Under the pieces are notes generated by a model. That model did no database searches. It was given only the letters and a program-made list of their open reading frames with translations, and was not told the DNA's origin. A DNA stretch of 64,000 nucleotides from positions 48,747-112,746 of the forward strand of contig JAJDVI010000073.1 of the NCBI GenBank assembly GCA_022826195.1, read 5' to 3'. How positions within the stretch are numbered: the first letter of the stretch is position 1; each line of letters starts with the position of its first letter. The position numbers and the translations under genes are program-made. Origin of the DNA: Acidobacteriota bacterium. GTDB lineage: Bacteria; Acidobacteriota; Vicinamibacteria; Marinacidobacterales; Marinacidobacteraceae. Below, one piece after another: positions 43,306-52,061 of the stretch.

Positions 43306-44133
43306 ACGAAGCGACTGACCATCACTTTTGACGGACCCGACGTCGAAAAGCAGGGAGTGCCGGTTGAGTGCCTGACAACCACCCTGAAGGGAATCCAGGA
43401 ATCCCTGCACCGTTTGGCGGGACATTTCGCGGGCTGCGGTGCGGGTTCCGAACCAGTGCCTCCCCTGATCCGCACCCAGAGTGCGCTGCGAGTCACGAAT
43501 GTTCGGCCGGGTTCGCTCGTCCTCGAGGCTGCGCTCGGGGAGAGACCGCTACTGAACGATCACGGGCAGCGCGCCCTTGAGGCGCTGCTCGACTGGGACG
43601 GAGCCGAAGATTCGCAGTTGCCCCTCAGCGTGACGGACCCGCTTCGCCGCGTTCAGGAGAGCCTTCCACCGGACCTTCGAGTGTTTGTGGGAGGCGGTGG
43701 TCGAGACACGCGGAGGGTCGAACTTGCACGCCTGGAACGGAATCCGCAGTCCCGCGGTGAGCAGGAAGAGGCGGTACTCGAGGGATGGCTGAAAGAAGTG
43801 AACTGGAAGGAGAAGACCGCACAGTTGCATCGATCGGCTGGCCCCCACGTCGTTGTGCGGTTCGAACCCAAGGCGGACGAACGGATGCGGGAGTTGGCGA
43901 ACCAATACGTCCAGGTCATCGGGACGGGTCGCATCGGGAAGGGGGGCCAGTGGGGACGGGTTTCCGTTCGAGTAATCGAACCGACACGTTCCGGGGAGCC
44001 GCTTGATCTGGAGCGGTTCCTAGCGAATCCGAACCCCCGGCTCTTCGATCCGAGTAGGCTGGATGCGGTTGGTCTGACGGAGGCAGAGTGGACCTCTTTT
44101 CGAAGCGCGATTCGGGAGGCGAGGGACAAGTAG
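43306..44133 (+). CDS. Unrecognised protein paired with a PIN toxin; probable ACG start
   Basis: The product has about 275 residues. The frame contains a well-formed beginning, KRLTITFDGPDVEKQGVPVE, but the codon where a start is expected (43306) is ACG, nine bases after GGAGGA at 43291-43296. The first standard start, GTG 43357, would cut off this segment. The rest alternates strands and helices (LRVTNVRPGSLVLEAAL, LHRSAGPHVVVRFEPKADERM) and ends in a charged region. No family is recognised. It overlaps the PIN-domain gene by 46 bases, which suggests it is the antitoxin or partner of that toxin, though it is much larger than usual antitoxins. Confidence 0.65.
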   Translation, partial: TKRLTITFDGPDVEKQGVPVECLTTTLKGIQESLHRLAGHFAGCGAGSEPVPPLIRTQSALRVTNVRPGSLVLEAALGERPLLNDHGQRALEALLDWDGAEDSQLPLSVTDPLRRVQESLPPDLRVFVGGGGRDTRRVELARLERNPQSRGEQEEAVLEGWLKEVNWKEKTAQLHRSAGPHVVVRFEPKADERMRELANQYVQVIGTGRIGKGGQWGRVSVRVIEPTRSGEPLDLERFLANPNPRLFDPSRLDAVGLTEAEWTSFRSAIREARDK

Positions 44134-44537
44134 AGACGCCCGTCCCTGACCTCGTGGTCCTGGACACGGGCGCCGTCTCACTCTTGTTCCGAGGTGACGT
44201 GCGGGGCTCCCGGCTCGCAGAGAGGATCAAGGGCAAACGAGCGGTCATCTCGTTTCAGACCTTGGAGGAAGTGAGGTTCGGAGCCTACAAGGCAGGATGG
44301 GGCGAACGACGGCGGAACGATTTGAACCGACATCTGCAACAGTTCGACGTCATCTGGCCCAATCCCGAACTCATCGAAGTCACCGCGCGGTTGCGAGTAC
44401 GGCAGGAAAAGGCGGGCAAGCGCCTCGCTACTGCCGATTCGTGGATCGCCGCCACCGCACTCTTGCTCAAGTGTCCCCTGATTGCGGAGGACACGGACTT
44501 CGACCAGGTCGAAGGGCTTACGACGATTTCGATCTGA
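44088..44537 (+). CDS. PIN-domain RNase toxin (VapC/FitB-like)
   Basis: The product has up to 149 residues. PIN motifs are complete: VVLDTGAVSLLF (Asp), TLEEVRFGAY (Glu), TADSWIAATALLL (Asp) and AEDTDFDQV (Asp). The upstream start GTG 44088 overlaps the preceding gene; GTG 44154, directly at VVLDTG, is the other candidate and would leave the overlap at zero. It is likely an Mg-dependent RNase toxin whose partner is the large upstream protein. The 3' end overlaps the convergent gene by 20 bases. Confidence 0.82.
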   Translation: MDLFSKRDSGGEGQVETPVPDLVVLDTGAVSLLFRGDVRGSRLAERIKGKRAVISFQTLEEVRFGAYKAGWGERRRNDLNRHLQQFDVIWPNPELIEVTARLRVRQEKAGKRLATADSWIAATALLLKCPLIAEDTDFDQVEGLTTISI

Positions 44538-45066
44538 CTCTCCAGTGCCAGGCGCTGGAGACAAACACGCGCACACCCTCTTGGTCCTTGTTCGGCGCGT
44601 CACGGCCGCAGTGAATCAACAGAGTCACGATGTTCGAGTTATCGAAACCAAACCGCTCGATGTCACGTGGATCAATGTGCTTCGAACAGAATAGTCCCGC
44701 AGCGAGTCCCGCGATCACCGGTTCGACGAAGTTCTTCATCACCAGGGGCTGGTTGCCGTGGTTTCCGGGATGGAAACGGAACTCGAGCGTTATCGCATAG
44801 GTGTCGTCAGGATTCCACGAGGCTCCGCCCCGCACGTTCTTGACGGTGGACGCCACTGTCCTTTTCCACCCCTTGAGCTTGCTGGTGTCGTCGGTGAAGG
44901 CGTTGACAATGGTTCCGCGTACTTCCACAGAGAGTGTTCTGCACCTAGCTGGCTCGTTGAACTCGATGCCTCTGTCCGTCAGTATGTAATCGCTCGTTGG
45001 GACCGGTATGCGTGGCGCGAACGCGGTTCCGGGACGGAACGGTCCGCGACCGGAGGTCGAGGGCAC
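44518..45066 (-). CDS. Small protein of uncertain family, possibly RusA-like
   Basis: The product has up to 182 residues. The first 30 residues from GTG 45066 look unconserved, and the true start may be internal. The body has strand-helix-strand order with DTSKLKGWKRTVASTV, YAITLEFRFHP, NFVEPVIAGLAAGLF and FDNSNIVTLLIHCG. This topology recalls RusA-like Holliday junction resolvases, but the usual D-DN-K-P catalytic pattern is not convincing. It converges on the PIN gene. Codon usage looks similar to its accessory-gene neighbours. Function should be left open. Confidence 0.5.
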   Translation of the reverse strand: MPSTSGRGPFRPGTAFAPRIPVPTSDYILTDRGIEFNEPARCRTLSVEVRGTIVNAFTDDTSKLKGWKRTVASTVKNVRGGASWNPDDTYAITLEFRFHPGNHGNQPLVMKNFVEPVIAGLAAGLFCSKHIDPRDIERFGFDNSNIVTLLIHCGRDAPNKDQEGVRVFVSSAWHWRVRSKSS

Positions 45067-45183
45067 CCGCGCAGTTATAGCAGGCGCCCGTCCAATCCTT
45101 GGCGGAACCGCAGTCCGCTGGTCAGGTGGGGTTGTGTCTCTTCGAGCGGGCCGTGATCACGCGGAGTTGAGGCGTCCGCCACC

Positions 45184-45210
45184 GCGCGCTGAAGGCCGGC
45201 GCTCCCAACC
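45184..45210. repeat. Possible degenerate half of the two-hairpin repeat
   Basis: The sequence GAAGGCCGGCGCTCCCAACC in this interval matches the right half of the dispersed repeat (GAGGCCGGCGCTCCGA), but the left half of stem 2 and all of stem 1 are missing. It overlaps the gap after the first gamma-glutamyltransferase-like gene. It may be a decayed copy or chance similarity. Confidence 0.35.
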
Positions 45211-45213
45211 TCC

Positions 45214-46911
45214 TCAGAAGCCCTTGGCCAGCCCGAGGCGGCGGGGGTCGGTGACCCCGTGGAGCTTGCCGGTGTCCGGGTCGCGCCAGACGATCTGCAT
45301 CGAGCCGGTGTGCCAGTTGTAGGGCCCGAGGTCCTGGATCCGGATGCCGCGGGCCTTGAGGCCCTCGCGTACCTCGTCGGTGATCCGGGACTCGATGGCG
45401 AGCACCTGCTCGCCGCCCCGGAAGGCGAAGAAGCGCGGCGCGTCGGCCGCGTCGCCGGGCGTCATCCCGAAGTCGATGATGTTGACCAGCACCTGGGTCA
45501 CCGGCTGCGGCGGCACCCCGGGTGAGCCGAGCGAGAGCCAGGGCACCCCGTCCTTCGCGACGATGGTGCCGGTGCTGTTCGGGCTGACCCGGCGGCCGGG
45601 GCCGACCGTGCGGCCCGGGAAGCCGCTGCCGGTCGCCTTCACTCCGTCGAGGAAGATCCCCGGCGCTCCGCCGTGACCGGTGTGGAGCGAGGTGATCCAG
45701 TTCCCCTCGGCGTCCACGATGACGTTGTGGTTGCTCTCGTCCACCATGGGCGGCGCGTCCGCGGACCGGGCGATGCGCACCGGCTCCGGACGGCGGAGCG
45801 CCGCGGTGGCGGTGGGCGGCGTCAGGTCCACGCCCGGCACCACCATCGTGGTCCGGACGAACTCCGCGCCGAACTTCGCGTAGTCCTTGGAGAGCCAGAC
45901 GGCGGTCGGGATCTGGAAGGCCACCGGATCCGTGACCCCGTAGCGCATGTCGGTCTCCACCCGGCCGAGCGTCCGGGTGAGGATCTCGAGGGTGTCCACC
46001 GACTCCGCGAAGTGGCCCATGCCCGCCAGATCGAAGTTCTCGAGGATGTTCAGGTTGTAGCCGATCTGGATGCCGCCCTTCTTCGGCGGCGACTCGCTGA
46101 GGACCTCGTAACCGCGGTAGGTGGAGCGGACCGGATCCGACCAGCGCACCTCGAAGGCGCCCATGTCCTCGAGGCTCACGCAGTAGCCCTTCGCGCGGGA
46201 TTTCTCGACGAACTTCTGCCCCCAGGCGCCGGTATAGAGGTAGTCCGCTCCCTCCGACGCGATGCCCCGGAGGGTCTTCGCCATCGCCGGCATCTTCCAG
46301 AGGTGCCCCACGGGGACCAGGTGTCCGTCCGGCATGTAGTGCGCCCGCGCCTCGTCGTTCTGCTGGATGAGGTCGCCGGTCTCCCAACTGTTGTAGTTGT
46401 TCGCGTACATGAAGGAGGTGACCAGCACCCCTTCGTCGGCCGCCTCGATGGCCGGCTCCAGGTACTTCTCCCACTCCATCGTCCCGAAGCGGTCGGCCAG
46501 GGCCCCGAGACCCGCGACCTTGCCCCCGATGGCGACCTGGGAGGGATCGCCCTCGCCGCAGCGGCCCGCGAGCGGCCGCTCCGAGTAGGACTCGAAGACG
46601 GTGTAGCTGCCGCTCGCCGCGTCGTAGTAGAGGCCCCCCATGGCGCCGAAGAGACTGACCTGGTGGTAGTCCACGACGTTTTGGAGGAAGACCGCGGTGA
46701 CGAAGGCGTCGATGGCGTTCCCGCCGTTCCGGAGCACTTCGAGCGCGGTCTCGGTGACGATGGGGAGCTGGGTGCTCACCATTACCGAGTCGCCGACCGA
46801 CTCCGCCTTTGGCCCCTGGTTGTAGAGCGCGTCGCGCGCGTCGGGCGGCTGCTGGCCGGATGCCAGGGCGGCGGCCAGCAAGAGACAGGCTGTTGGAGTG
46901 AAGAATCGCAT
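45214..46911 (-). CDS. Gamma-glutamyltransferase-like protein, paralogue A
   Basis: The 565-residue exported protein (signal TPTACLLLAAALASGQ) follows the GGT/Ntn-hydrolase plan: LRNGGNAIDAFVTAVFLQNV, IGGKVAGLGALADRFG, EYLEP-type helix, and a C-terminal half with VSPNSTGTIVAKDGVPWL and GSPGVPPQPVTQVLVN. True GGTs self-cleave before the first Thr of TTH. Here that site reads ESNHNVIVD at about residue 393, so Ser-Asn replaces Thr-Thr. Activity, cleavage and substrate are therefore uncertain. ATG 46911 follows GAGG. It is the last of three tandem paralogues, separated from B by a two-hairpin repeat. Confidence 0.85.
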   Translation of the reverse strand: MRFFTPTACLLLAAALASGQQPPDARDALYNQGPKAESVGDSVMVSTQLPIVTETALEVLRNGGNAIDAFVTAVFLQNVVDYHQVSLFGAMGGLYYDAASGSYTVFESYSERPLAGRCGEGDPSQVAIGGKVAGLGALADRFGTMEWEKYLEPAIEAADEGVLVTSFMYANNYNSWETGDLIQQNDEARAHYMPDGHLVPVGHLWKMPAMAKTLRGIASEGADYLYTGAWGQKFVEKSRAKGYCVSLEDMGAFEVRWSDPVRSTYRGYEVLSESPPKKGGIQIGYNLNILENFDLAGMGHFAESVDTLEILTRTLGRVETDMRYGVTDPVAFQIPTAVWLSKDYAKFGAEFVRTTMVVPGVDLTPPTATAALRRPEPVRIARSADAPPMVDESNHNVIVDAEGNWITSLHTGHGGAPGIFLDGVKATGSGFPGRTVGPGRRVSPNSTGTIVAKDGVPWLSLGSPGVPPQPVTQVLVNIIDFGMTPGDAADAPRFFAFRGGEQVLAIESRITDEVREGLKARGIRIQDLGPYNWHTGSMQIVWRDPDTGKLHGVTDPRRLGLAKGF

Positions 46912-46951
46912 GGTCAAACCTCTGCGCCATCGCCGCTGATCGGCGGCGCGC

Positions 46952-47003
46952 GGGTTTCGCGGCCCTGGCGGGCCGCGATGCCGGCCGGAGGCCGGCGCTC
47001 CGA
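46952..47003. repeat. Two-hairpin intergenic repeat, copy 3
   Basis: Stem 1 is TCGCGGCCC / GGGCCGCGA and stem 2 is GCCGGCC / GGCCGGC, followed by GCTCCGA. Compared with copies 1 and 2, stem 1 has changed on both sides and remains fully paired. It lies between two co-directional gamma-glutamyltransferase-like genes. Confidence 0.8.
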
Positions 47004-47027
47004 AGCGGCGTACTTGTGCACGGGCGG

Positions 47028-48725
47028 TCAGTAGCCGACGACGACGCCGAGGCGCCGTGGGTCCGTGGCCCCGTGGAGCTTGCCGTCGTCACCGCGCCAG
47101 ATGATCTGCATGGAGCCGGTGTGCCAGTTGTAGGCGCCGAGATCGGTGATCGCGATCCCGCTCTTCTTCATGCCCGCGCGGACCGCGTCCGAGATGCGGG
47201 ACTCGATCTGAACTCCCCGCTCACCGCCCCGAAAGGCCCAGAAGCGCGGCGCGGCGGCGGCGTCCTTCGGGTGCATGCCGTAGTCGATGATGTTCACGAG
47301 CACCTCGGTCACCGGCTGCGGCGGCGAACCCGGGGTCCCCATGGCGAGCCAGGGCTTGCCGTCCTTCGCGACGATGATCCCGGTGATCGGCAGCACCAGG
47401 CGCCGGCCCGGCCCTGCCGTTGCCGCGCGCGCGGTACTTCCTGTCGCCCGCACCCCGTCGATGAAGATGCCCGGCGCCCCGCCGTGTCCGGTATGGAGCA
47501 TGGAGACCCAGTTCCCGTGCGAGTCCACGATGACGTTGTGGTTGCTTCCCAGATCGGCGGTGTCCGCCCCGCCCGCGCCCGGCGGGAAAAGGGAAGCGGT
47601 CATGTCGGGGGTCTCGCTGTTCGAGAGGTCCACGCCGTCCAGCAGCATCGTGTTCTCGACGAAGGTGGCCCCGAGCTTTCCGTACTCGTCGGAGAGCCAG
47701 AGATCGGTGGGCATCCTGAAGTTGAGCGGGTCCTTGATGACCCAGCGGGTCTCGTCGGAGACCCGGCCGAAGGCCCGGATCATGATCTCGAGCGCCTCGG
47801 GGGACTCGCTGTAGTGCCCCATGCCCTTCAGGTCGAAGTTCTCGAGGATCTTGAGGTTGCTCCCCACGATGACCCCACCCGTGTCGGGCGGCGGCGAACC
47901 GTAGAAATCAAGCCCGCGGTACGTGAACTTCGTCGGGTCGTCCCAGTGCGGCTTGTACTCCGCCATGTCCTGCATGCTGACCGCGAAGCCCTTCGCGTTC
48001 GCCGCCTTCACGAACTTCTCCGCCCAGGCCCCGGTGTACATGTAGTCGGCGCCCTCGGAAGCCACCATCTTCAGGTGCTCGGCCAGCGCCGGCCGCTTCC
48101 AGCGCTCACCCACCGGCACCAGGTGGCCGTTCGCCATGTAGGCCTCGCGAGCCTCGGGGTTCTTGACGAGGTCGCCCTGCTCCATCAGGTTGTAGTTGAT
48201 GCCGTACATGAACGAGGTGACGATGGCGCCCTCGCTGGCCGAGGCGATCGCCGGCTGCAGGTACTGCGACCACTCCATGGTCCCGCTGCCGTAGCGGTCC
48301 GCGATCGCTTCAAGGCCGCGCACCACCCCGCCGATGGCGACCTTGGAGACGTCGCCGTGGTCGTGGCGGTCGGCGCGCGGGCGCTCCGAGACCGCGTTCA
48401 GCGACCAGTAGGTGTCGCTGGCCGCGTCGTAGCCGATCACCGACATCGAGCCGAAGTGCGAGACCTGGTGGAAGTCGTTCACGTGTTGCATGAAGACGGA
48501 CGTCACCATGGCGTCCACTGCGTTCCCGCCGTCCTTCAGCACCTGGAGCGCCGCCTCGCTGACCACCGGAAGCTGGGTGGCCACCATGACCGAGTCGCCG
48601 GTCACCGTTGGCTTCGGCCCCTGGTTGAGTTGCGGGTCGGGTCCGTTCTGGGCCATCCCGGTGGCGGCGAGGGCGAGCACCCCGACCGCTGCCAGGATGC
48701 GAATCAATGTAGAGCTGCTTCTCAT
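47028..48725 (-). CDS. Gamma-glutamyltransferase-like protein, paralogue B
   Basis: The 565-residue exported protein (signal ILAAVGVLALAATGMAQ) is clearly related to its two neighbours: LNQGPKPTVTGDSVMVATQL, LKDGGNAVDAMVTSVFMQ, IGGVVRGLEAIADRYG and NIIDYGMHPKDAAAAPRFWA. The expected autoprocessing site reads LGSNHNVIVDSHGN, with Ser-Asn in place of Thr-Thr, followed by SMLHTGHGGAPGIF. ATG 48725 has GGAGG six bases upstream, and the gene starts 22 bases after paralogue C. Gamma-glutamyl hydrolase or cysteine-type peptide activity cannot be assumed. Confidence 0.85.
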   Translation of the reverse strand: MRSSSTLIRILAAVGVLALAATGMAQNGPDPQLNQGPKPTVTGDSVMVATQLPVVSEAALQVLKDGGNAVDAMVTSVFMQHVNDFHQVSHFGSMSVIGYDAASDTYWSLNAVSERPRADRHDHGDVSKVAIGGVVRGLEAIADRYGSGTMEWSQYLQPAIASASEGAIVTSFMYGINYNLMEQGDLVKNPEAREAYMANGHLVPVGERWKRPALAEHLKMVASEGADYMYTGAWAEKFVKAANAKGFAVSMQDMAEYKPHWDDPTKFTYRGLDFYGSPPPDTGGVIVGSNLKILENFDLKGMGHYSESPEALEIMIRAFGRVSDETRWVIKDPLNFRMPTDLWLSDEYGKLGATFVENTMLLDGVDLSNSETPDMTASLFPPGAGGADTADLGSNHNVIVDSHGNWVSMLHTGHGGAPGIFIDGVRATGSTARAATAGPGRRLVLPITGIIVAKDGKPWLAMGTPGSPPQPVTEVLVNIIDYGMHPKDAAAAPRFWAFRGGERGVQIESRISDAVRAGMKKSGIAITDLGAYNWHTGSMQIIWRGDDGKLHGATDPRRLGVVVGY

Positions 48726-48747
48726 GGCGCTCCTCCCTTGGTTGTGT

Positions 48748-50433
48748 TCAGTGGCCGGCGGCCAATCCGAGCCGCCGGGGGTCGCTGACCCCGTAAAGCT
48801 TTCCGTCGTCACCGCGCCAGATGATCTGCATCGAGCCGGTGTGCCAGTTGTAGTCGCCGAGTTCCTCCATCGCGATGCCGCTCTTCGCCATTCCCCGCCG
48901 GACCTCGTCCGAGATCCGGGACTCGATGCGGAGCACCCGCCGCTCGGTCTGCCCGTAGAGGAAGGCCCAGAAGCGCGGCGCATCGGCGGCGTCCTTCGGC
49001 TGCATCCCGAAGTCGAGGATGTTGACCAGGACCTCGGTCACCGGTTGCGGCGGGAACCCCGGCGTCCCGAGCGAGAGCCAGGGCTTGCCGTCCTTCATCA
49101 CGAAGACCCCGGTGACCTCGGCGAGGATGCGGCGCCCGGGACCCATCGTCTCGGCCTTCACGCCGCTCCCGGTCGCCCGCACCCCGTCGATGAAGATGCC
49201 CGGCGCCCCGCCGTGGCCCGTATGGAGCGAGCTGACCCAGTTCCCCTCGGCGTCCACGATCACGTTGTGGTTGCTGCCGAGGGTCATCGAGGCGGCGACG
49301 TTTGTTCCGCCCGTTTCCCTGTCCATCATCGCCGTCAGGTCCACGCCCGGCTGCGGCATCGTCTGCCGCACGAACTGGGCGCTCAGCCGCGCGTACTCCT
49401 TCGAGTTCCAGAGTTCGTACGGGTTCCGGTAGGCGGCGGGGTCCTGGATGGACCACTTCATGTCCGACTCGACCTTGCCGAAGCTCCGGACCATGATCTC
49501 GAGGGTCTCCGGGGACTCGGCGAAGTGGCCTGTCGCCGTCAGGTCGAACTGCTCCAGCACGTTCAGGTTCTGCCCCACCAGCAGGCCGCCCTTGTTCGGG
49601 GGCGGCTCGACGAGGATCTCGTGACCCCGGTAGGTGAAGCGCGCCGGCTCGAGCCAGCGGGTCTCGTACTCGGCGAGGTCTTCGAGGGTGACGCAGAAGC
49701 CGCGGTTCGTGGCCTGTTCCACGAACTTCCTGGCCCACGCGCCCTTGTAGAGGTGGTCGGCGCCGTGCTCGGCGACCGCGCGCAGGGTCCGGGCGAGCGC
49801 CGGCATCTTCCAGGTCCCGCCGACCGGGACCAGATGGCCGTCCGGCATGTAGAAGGCCTGCGCTTCCTCGTTCTCCCGGATCAGGTCCCCGTTCTCCCAG
49901 AGGCTGTAGTTGTTCGCGTACTGGAAGTTCGTGACCAGCACTCCTTCCTCCGCGGCCGCGATCGCGGGTTCCAGGTAGCTGGCCCAAGACCGCGTGCCGA
50001 AACGCTCGGCGATCGATTCGAGCCCGCGCACCGTGCCGCCGATGGCGAGCCGTCCCACCTGCTTGCCGTCCCCGCAGCGGTCCGCCCGCGGCCGCTCCGA
50101 GAAGGCGTTGAAGGCATGGGTGGCGCCCGTGGCGGCGTCGAAGTAGAGGCCGGACATCGCCCCGAAGTGCGAGACCTGGTGGAAGTCCTCGACGTGCTGG
50201 AGGAAGACGGCGGTGACGAAGGCGTCCGCCGCGTTCCCGCCGTCCTCCAGCACCCGGACCGCCGCGCGGGTCACGTTCGGGAGCTGGGTCGCCACCATGC
50301 CTCCGTCGGCGGTGGCCACGGCCTTGGGCCCCTGGTTCAGCAACGGATCGCGGGAGTCCGTCTGGGCAAGAGCGAACGCCGGCGCGGCCAGCAGTGCGGC
50401 GAACGCGAGTCCGCATCGCAGCGTGTTTCTCAT
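48748..50433 (-). CDS. Gamma-glutamyltransferase-like protein, paralogue C
   Basis: The 561-residue exported protein (signal GLAFAALLAAPAFALAQ) has the same domain order as paralogues A and B, with LEDGGNAADAFVTAVFLQHV, IGGTVRGLESIAERFG and NILDFGMQPKDAADAPRFWA. The autoprocessing position reads LGSNHNVIVDAEGN. ATG 50433 is 14 bases after the DUF885 stop, so it is the first of the three paralogues in an operon with the DUF885 and TPR genes. The strong shared motifs suggest recent tandem duplication followed by divergence. Confidence 0.85.
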   Translation of the reverse strand: MRNTLRCGLAFAALLAAPAFALAQTDSRDPLLNQGPKAVATADGGMVATQLPNVTRAAVRVLEDGGNAADAFVTAVFLQHVEDFHQVSHFGAMSGLYFDAATGATHAFNAFSERPRADRCGDGKQVGRLAIGGTVRGLESIAERFGTRSWASYLEPAIAAAEEGVLVTNFQYANNYSLWENGDLIRENEEAQAFYMPDGHLVPVGGTWKMPALARTLRAVAEHGADHLYKGAWARKFVEQATNRGFCVTLEDLAEYETRWLEPARFTYRGHEILVEPPPNKGGLLVGQNLNVLEQFDLTATGHFAESPETLEIMVRSFGKVESDMKWSIQDPAAYRNPYELWNSKEYARLSAQFVRQTMPQPGVDLTAMMDRETGGTNVAASMTLGSNHNVIVDAEGNWVSSLHTGHGGAPGIFIDGVRATGSGVKAETMGPGRRILAEVTGVFVMKDGKPWLSLGTPGFPPQPVTEVLVNILDFGMQPKDAADAPRFWAFLYGQTERRVLRIESRISDEVRRGMAKSGIAMEELGDYNWHTGSMQIIWRGDDGKLYGVSDPRRLGLAAGH

Positions 50434-50447
50434 TCCATCGTCCCCTC

Positions 50448-52061
50448 TCAGCCTGGCGGCCTCCCGAACAGGTCCCGGACCTCGTCGTCGTAGCCGGTCA
50501 TCTCCCAGCGGATGAGCGAGATGGGGATCCAGCCGGAAGCGAGGAACTCGTCGTGGAACTCCTTCAGGTCGAACTCGTCGCCGAGTTGCAGCGCGCGGTC
50601 CATGAGGAGTTCCTCGATCTGGAGCTTCCCCATCTGGTAGGCGATCCCCGAACCGGGGGTCTTCAGATAGATCTCGGCGTCCACCCGGGCCACGTCCTGG
50701 TCCATGAAGGGCGTGCCCGCCACCATGAAATCCACCGCCTGCTGGACGGTGAACTCGTTCGTGTGCATCCGGGCTTCCGCCCCGTTCCGCACCGCCCGCG
50801 CGATCTGGAAGATGTAGTAGAGCTCGCGGGTCCGCGGCAGTTCGTCGAGGAAGCCGGCCTGGAGCATCATCTCCTCGAGGTAGAAGGCCCAGCCCTCCGA
50901 GCGGCCCCGGTCGCGGGCGGCGCTCCGGATGGGCCGGTCGTCCCGGCTCCGGAGCAGCGCGTCGAAGCGGTGGCCCGGAATGACGGCGTGGACGTGGTCG
51001 GGCCGCGGGTCGCGGTACTGCACCTCCTCCCAGAAGTTCCGCCGGCCGCCCTCACGGACGATCCAGGGCACGTTGGTACCGAACTCCCCCACGTAGCCGG
51101 GGATGGTGAGGATGTCCTGGTCCTCGATGAACTTCCGGACGTGCTCGTCGGCCTCCTCGATCCGCCGGGCGTAGTCCTCGGCGCTCGGCGCGGGATCCAC
51201 CATCGGGAGACCCCGGTTCTGGTTCCGTTCCAACTCGAGAAAGGCCCAGGACCGGTGGAGTTCGCGGTCGCCGATCCGGTTCACGTCGTCCCAGTCGAAG
51301 GGCATCATGGCGACGTACTTGAGGTACCAGTCGTAGTTCTCGCGGCCGAGCCCGGAGGGCGCGTCCATGCCCTCCCGGTTCTCGGTGAGCCAGGCGTGGA
51401 ACTCCCCGACCGCCGCCCGCGCCTCCTTCGCCGGCGGCAGGAGTTCGGGGTGGTGCGTTTCGAGCTGCCCGACCAGGTCCTCGTACCAGGCGATGGTCCC
51501 GGCCGGCGGGACCTCCCGGAAGGGGTGGCCGTGGCCCACCCCGTCAGCGGTCACCAGGTTCCGGAGCGCCAGCATGGTCAGCTCGCCCCCGGCGTCCGTG
51601 AGGTTCTCCCGGGCGAGCGACAGGAACGCCGGTACCCCGGCCAGCTGCGTCCCGAGCCGGACGCGCTCCTCCTCCCCGAGCGGGAACTCGTGGAAGGCGA
51701 GCCGCTGCACGGTGTCCACGTAGGTCCCGGGATCCCGCGCCCAGGGACGGCGTACCCGGAGGTCGTAGTCGAGGCGGTTCAGCCGCGCCCGCACCAGGAG
51801 GTAGTCCACCTGCTGCGGAACCGGCCAGCCGGCCGGGTCGATCGCCCCGAGACGGTCCGAGAAACCGTCGAGCCCGGCCCGTTGCCGCTGGATCGTTTCC
51901 GGGCGGTAGTCGGGAAGACCGTTCTCCATGGCCGGACGATCGAATTCCAGGAACTCGTCGTGGAGCGCGACCAGCGCGCCGTAGTCCCCGGCGCCGCCGG
52001 CCACGCCGCACGCGGCGGCCGCGACCGCGAACAGGAGGACTGGAACCGATCGTCGCTTCAT
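50448..52061 (-). CDS. DUF885 lipoprotein lacking the catalytic glutamate
   Basis: The product has 537 residues. A lipoprotein signal (VPVLLFAVAAAACG) leads to the helical DUF885 domain. Family members normally show HExxPGH as a zincin-type site and a downstream EGWAxYxE motif. Here the site reads HAVIPGH at residues 358-364, with alanine for the glutamate, while SEGWAFYLEEMM is intact. It may be an inactive peptidase homologue or use another base. It starts in an ATGA overlap with the TPR gene and is followed closely by paralogue C. Confidence 0.83.
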   Translation of the reverse strand: MKRRSVPVLLFAVAAAACGVAGGAGDYGALVALHDEFLEFDRPAMENGLPDYRPETIQRQRAGLDGFSDRLGAIDPAGWPVPQQVDYLLVRARLNRLDYDLRVRRPWARDPGTYVDTVQRLAFHEFPLGEEERVRLGTQLAGVPAFLSLARENLTDAGGELTMLALRNLVTADGVGHGHPFREVPPAGTIAWYEDLVGQLETHHPELLPPAKEARAAVGEFHAWLTENREGMDAPSGLGRENYDWYLKYVAMMPFDWDDVNRIGDRELHRSWAFLELERNQNRGLPMVDPAPSAEDYARRIEEADEHVRKFIEDQDILTIPGYVGEFGTNVPWIVREGGRRNFWEEVQYRDPRPDHVHAVIPGHRFDALLRSRDDRPIRSAARDRGRSEGWAFYLEEMMLQAGFLDELPRTRELYYIFQIARAVRNGAEARMHTNEFTVQQAVDFMVAGTPFMDQDVARVDAEIYLKTPGSGIAYQMGKLQIEELLMDRALQLGDEFDLKEFHDEFLASGWIPISLIRWEMTGYDDEVRDLFGRPPG

